From Syntrophales bacterium (GTDB lineage Bacteria > Desulfobacterota > Syntrophia > Syntrophales > UBA2210): a DNA stretch of 52,959 nucleotides. Both the position numbers and the translations under genes were made by a program. This document shows, piece by piece, positions 51,697-52,959 of this stretch (the stretch's first letter is position 1; every line of letters starts with the position of its first letter). The notes below the pieces were generated by a model. It did not search any database. It was not told where the DNA came from and saw only the letters and a program-made list of their open reading frames with translations. The stretch spans positions 1 to 52,959 of the forward strand of contig JALOBE010000020.1 in NCBI GenBank assembly GCA_023228425.1, in the 5' to 3' direction.

Positions 51697-52959
51697 TGAC
51701 CCCCACCGGCTACTCCGAAGACTCCCTCATCGAACAGCCTGCCATAGAGTTGCTGAAGGAGCTCGGCTGGGAGCATATCAACGGGTTCCATGAAACCATG
51801 GGATCTGAAGGAACCCTCGGCAGGGACAATCAGTCCGAGGTCGTCCTTCGCAAGCACCTGCTTCCTGCTTTTAGTCGCCTGAATCCTGACTTGCCCAGTG
51901 AAGCCTTCGACCTTGCCCTGGAGGAGCTGAACCGGGACCGCTCCCGCTTGAGCATGCCTGCCGCCAACCGTGAGATCTACAAGCATTTAAGAGATGGCCT
52001 GAAGGTGCGCCTCCCCGATCCCGAAGATAACGGGGAACGGGTCGAGACGGTGCGGTTGATTGACTGGGATGATTATGCCAACAACGACTTTCTGCTGGTT
52101 TCCCAGTTCTGGGTTGTGGGCGAGATGTACACGAGACGGGCTGATCTGGTGGGTTTTGTTAACGGCATTCCCCTGATTTTTATGGAGCTGAAGGCCTCGC
52201 ACAAGCAGGTGGAGACGGCTTACCGGGGGAACCTGAGCGACTATAAGGACACCATTTCCCATCTTTTCTGGTTCAACGCCTTCATACTTCTTTCCAACGG
52301 CAGTGAGACAAAGATCGGAAGCATCACCTCGGACTGGGGCCACTTCAACGACTGGAAGAAGATCAACAGCGAGGGCGAGGAAGGGATAATATCCCTTGAA
52401 ACGGCACTCCGGGGCACCTGCGAACCATCCCGGCTTCTGGACATCGTTGAGAATTTCACAATCTTCATGGAAGCTCGAGGTGGAATCATAAAGGCGGTTG
52501 CCAAGAACCACCAGTACCTCGGTGTTGGCAATGCCATGGATGCCCTGCAGGAGATCAAGGACCGCGAGGGTCGCCTGGGCGTGTTCTGGCATACCCAAGG
52601 AAGCGGGAAATCCATATCCATGATCTTCTTTTCACAGAAGGTGTTGAGGAAGATCCCGGGGAACTGGACCTTTGTCATCGTCACCGACCGGCAAGAACTG
52701 GACGGACAAATCTACAAGACCTTTGCCAGTGCAGGAGTCATTACCGAGGGACACTGTCAGGCCGACAGTTCACGGGATCTGCGTCGCCTTCTCACAGAAG
52801 ACCACCGGTTTGTTTTTACCCTGATCCACAAGTTTGATGGTCCCGTAAAAAGTCATGCGGCGTTTTTACAGGTTTTAGTTCTGGATTCAGTCGCCGCGTT
52901 GAAAATAGTGTTGAGCCAGTGCCTGGTGCTCATGAAACGCTCTTTGACAGTCATAATAA
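51696..52959 (+). CDS. hsdR: type I restriction endonuclease subunit, 5' part, interrupted and cut by window end
   Basis: The frame runs open to the window end (421 codons). HsdR nuclease domain: Asp150 (RADLVGF) and Glu164-x-Lys166 (MELKAS) of the PD-(D/E)xK site. Helicase motif I Walker A TQGSGKSIS (301-309, Lys305) and IVTDRQELDGQI follow. Similarity stops after FTLIHKF (374-380); the next residues, from base 52836, do not match HsdR, where the DEAH box is expected within about 25 residues. The change coincides with the repeat terminus at 52834. The gene is thus likely inactivated, or the assembly ends in a repeat. Confidence 0.88.
   Translation, partial: MTPTGYSEDSLIEQPAIELLKELGWEHINGFHETMGSEGTLGRDNQSEVVLRKHLLPAFSRLNPDLPSEAFDLALEELNRDRSRLSMPAANREIYKHLRDGLKVRLPDPEDNGERVETVRLIDWDDYANNDFLLVSQFWVVGEMYTRRADLVGFVNGIPLIFMELKASHKQVETAYRGNLSDYKDTISHLFWFNAFILLSNGSETKIGSITSDWGHFNDWKKINSEGEEGIISLETALRGTCEPSRLLDIVENFTIFMEARGGIIKAVAKNHQYLGVGNAMDALQEIKDREGRLGVFWHTQGSGKSISMIFFSQKVLRKIPGNWTFVIVTDRQELDGQIYKTFASAGVITEGHCQADSSRDLRRLLTEDHRFVFTLIHKFDGPVKSHAAFLQVLVLDSVAALKIVLSQCLVLMKRSLTVII
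52834..52959 (+). mobile_element. terminus of a repeat element inserted in hsdR
   Basis: TTGATGGTCCCGTAAAAAGT (52834-52853) is identical to the right end of MITE-like copy B (41014-41033, opposite strand). The 106 bases after it do not match either MITE interior, so a larger or different member of the family may begin here. The element continues past the window end. Confidence 0.7.

Noticed and set aside
1..52959. CRISPR array
   Set aside because: No regularly spaced direct repeats of 24-40 bases and no cas genes were seen.

Overview
This window looks like chromosomal DNA of a strictly anaerobic, diderm bacterium of the former Deltaproteobacteria (Desulfobacterota, possibly near the Syntrophia). 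That placement is inferred from gene content: a tmRNA with the tag ADNYDYAVAA, SelB beside FdhD, indolepyruvate:ferredoxin oxidoreductase with a FrhB-like Fe-S partner, a meso-diaminopimelate-type MurE, PASTA-tailed FtsI, and a MucR/Ros-type regulator. No rRNA or species marker is present, so the placement is moderate.

Layout. 0-8.4 kb: tmRNA (minus), a P-type cation ATPase and an MscS channel (plus), then a minus-strand operon selB-fdhD-yhaM for selenoprotein/formate dehydrogenase maturation and RNA turnover. 8.6-27.2 kb: ruvX and mltG, then a compact division and cell wall (dcw) cluster, mraZ-rsmH-ftsL-ftsI-murE-murF-mraY-murD-ftsW-murG-murC-murB-ftsQ-ftsA-ftsZ. Most stops and starts there overlap. 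It has a consensus promoter and three MraZ boxes at its head and a hairpin terminator after ftsZ. It makes lipid II and assembles the septal ring. 27.3-35.7 kb: minus-strand genes for 2-oxoacid/aromatic amino acid fermentation (iorA, iorB, FrhB-like), DUF2889, a hotdog thioesterase, RNase HI, DUF169, a small exported protein and a VWA-OmpA envelope protein. 36.4-40.8 kb: a two-gene unit of a PilZ-acyltransferase-like protein and a V4R-GAF-PAS-HD-GYP protein (cyclic-di-GMP signalling), with a ~195-bp terminal-inverted-repeat element at each side in opposite orientation. 41.1-42.3 kb: an enolase-superfamily enzyme.

At 42.48 kb there is a 3' fragment of a tRNA-Glu gene followed by its own terminator. 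Everything to its right looks like an integrated island: MucR-like regulator, nuclease, YheU-like protein, IHF/HU subunit, a SIR2-like protein with a zinc ribbon, and a type I restriction-modification operon (hsdM-hsdS-[DUF262/HNH + AlbA_2]-hsdR).

The most interesting part is this island. A 53-bp inverted repeat encloses the intergenic region between the divergent SIR2-like and hsdM genes (a candidate invertible segment or a small TIR element). A DUF262-HNH protein is split from a C-terminal AlbA_2 domain exactly at a run of seven C, which suggests phase variation or a sequencing error. hsdR loses homology at the point where a repeat terminus begins; the same 20 bases form one end of the element at 41.0 kb. 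The visible accessory genes therefore look like a defence island with several possible on/off switches.
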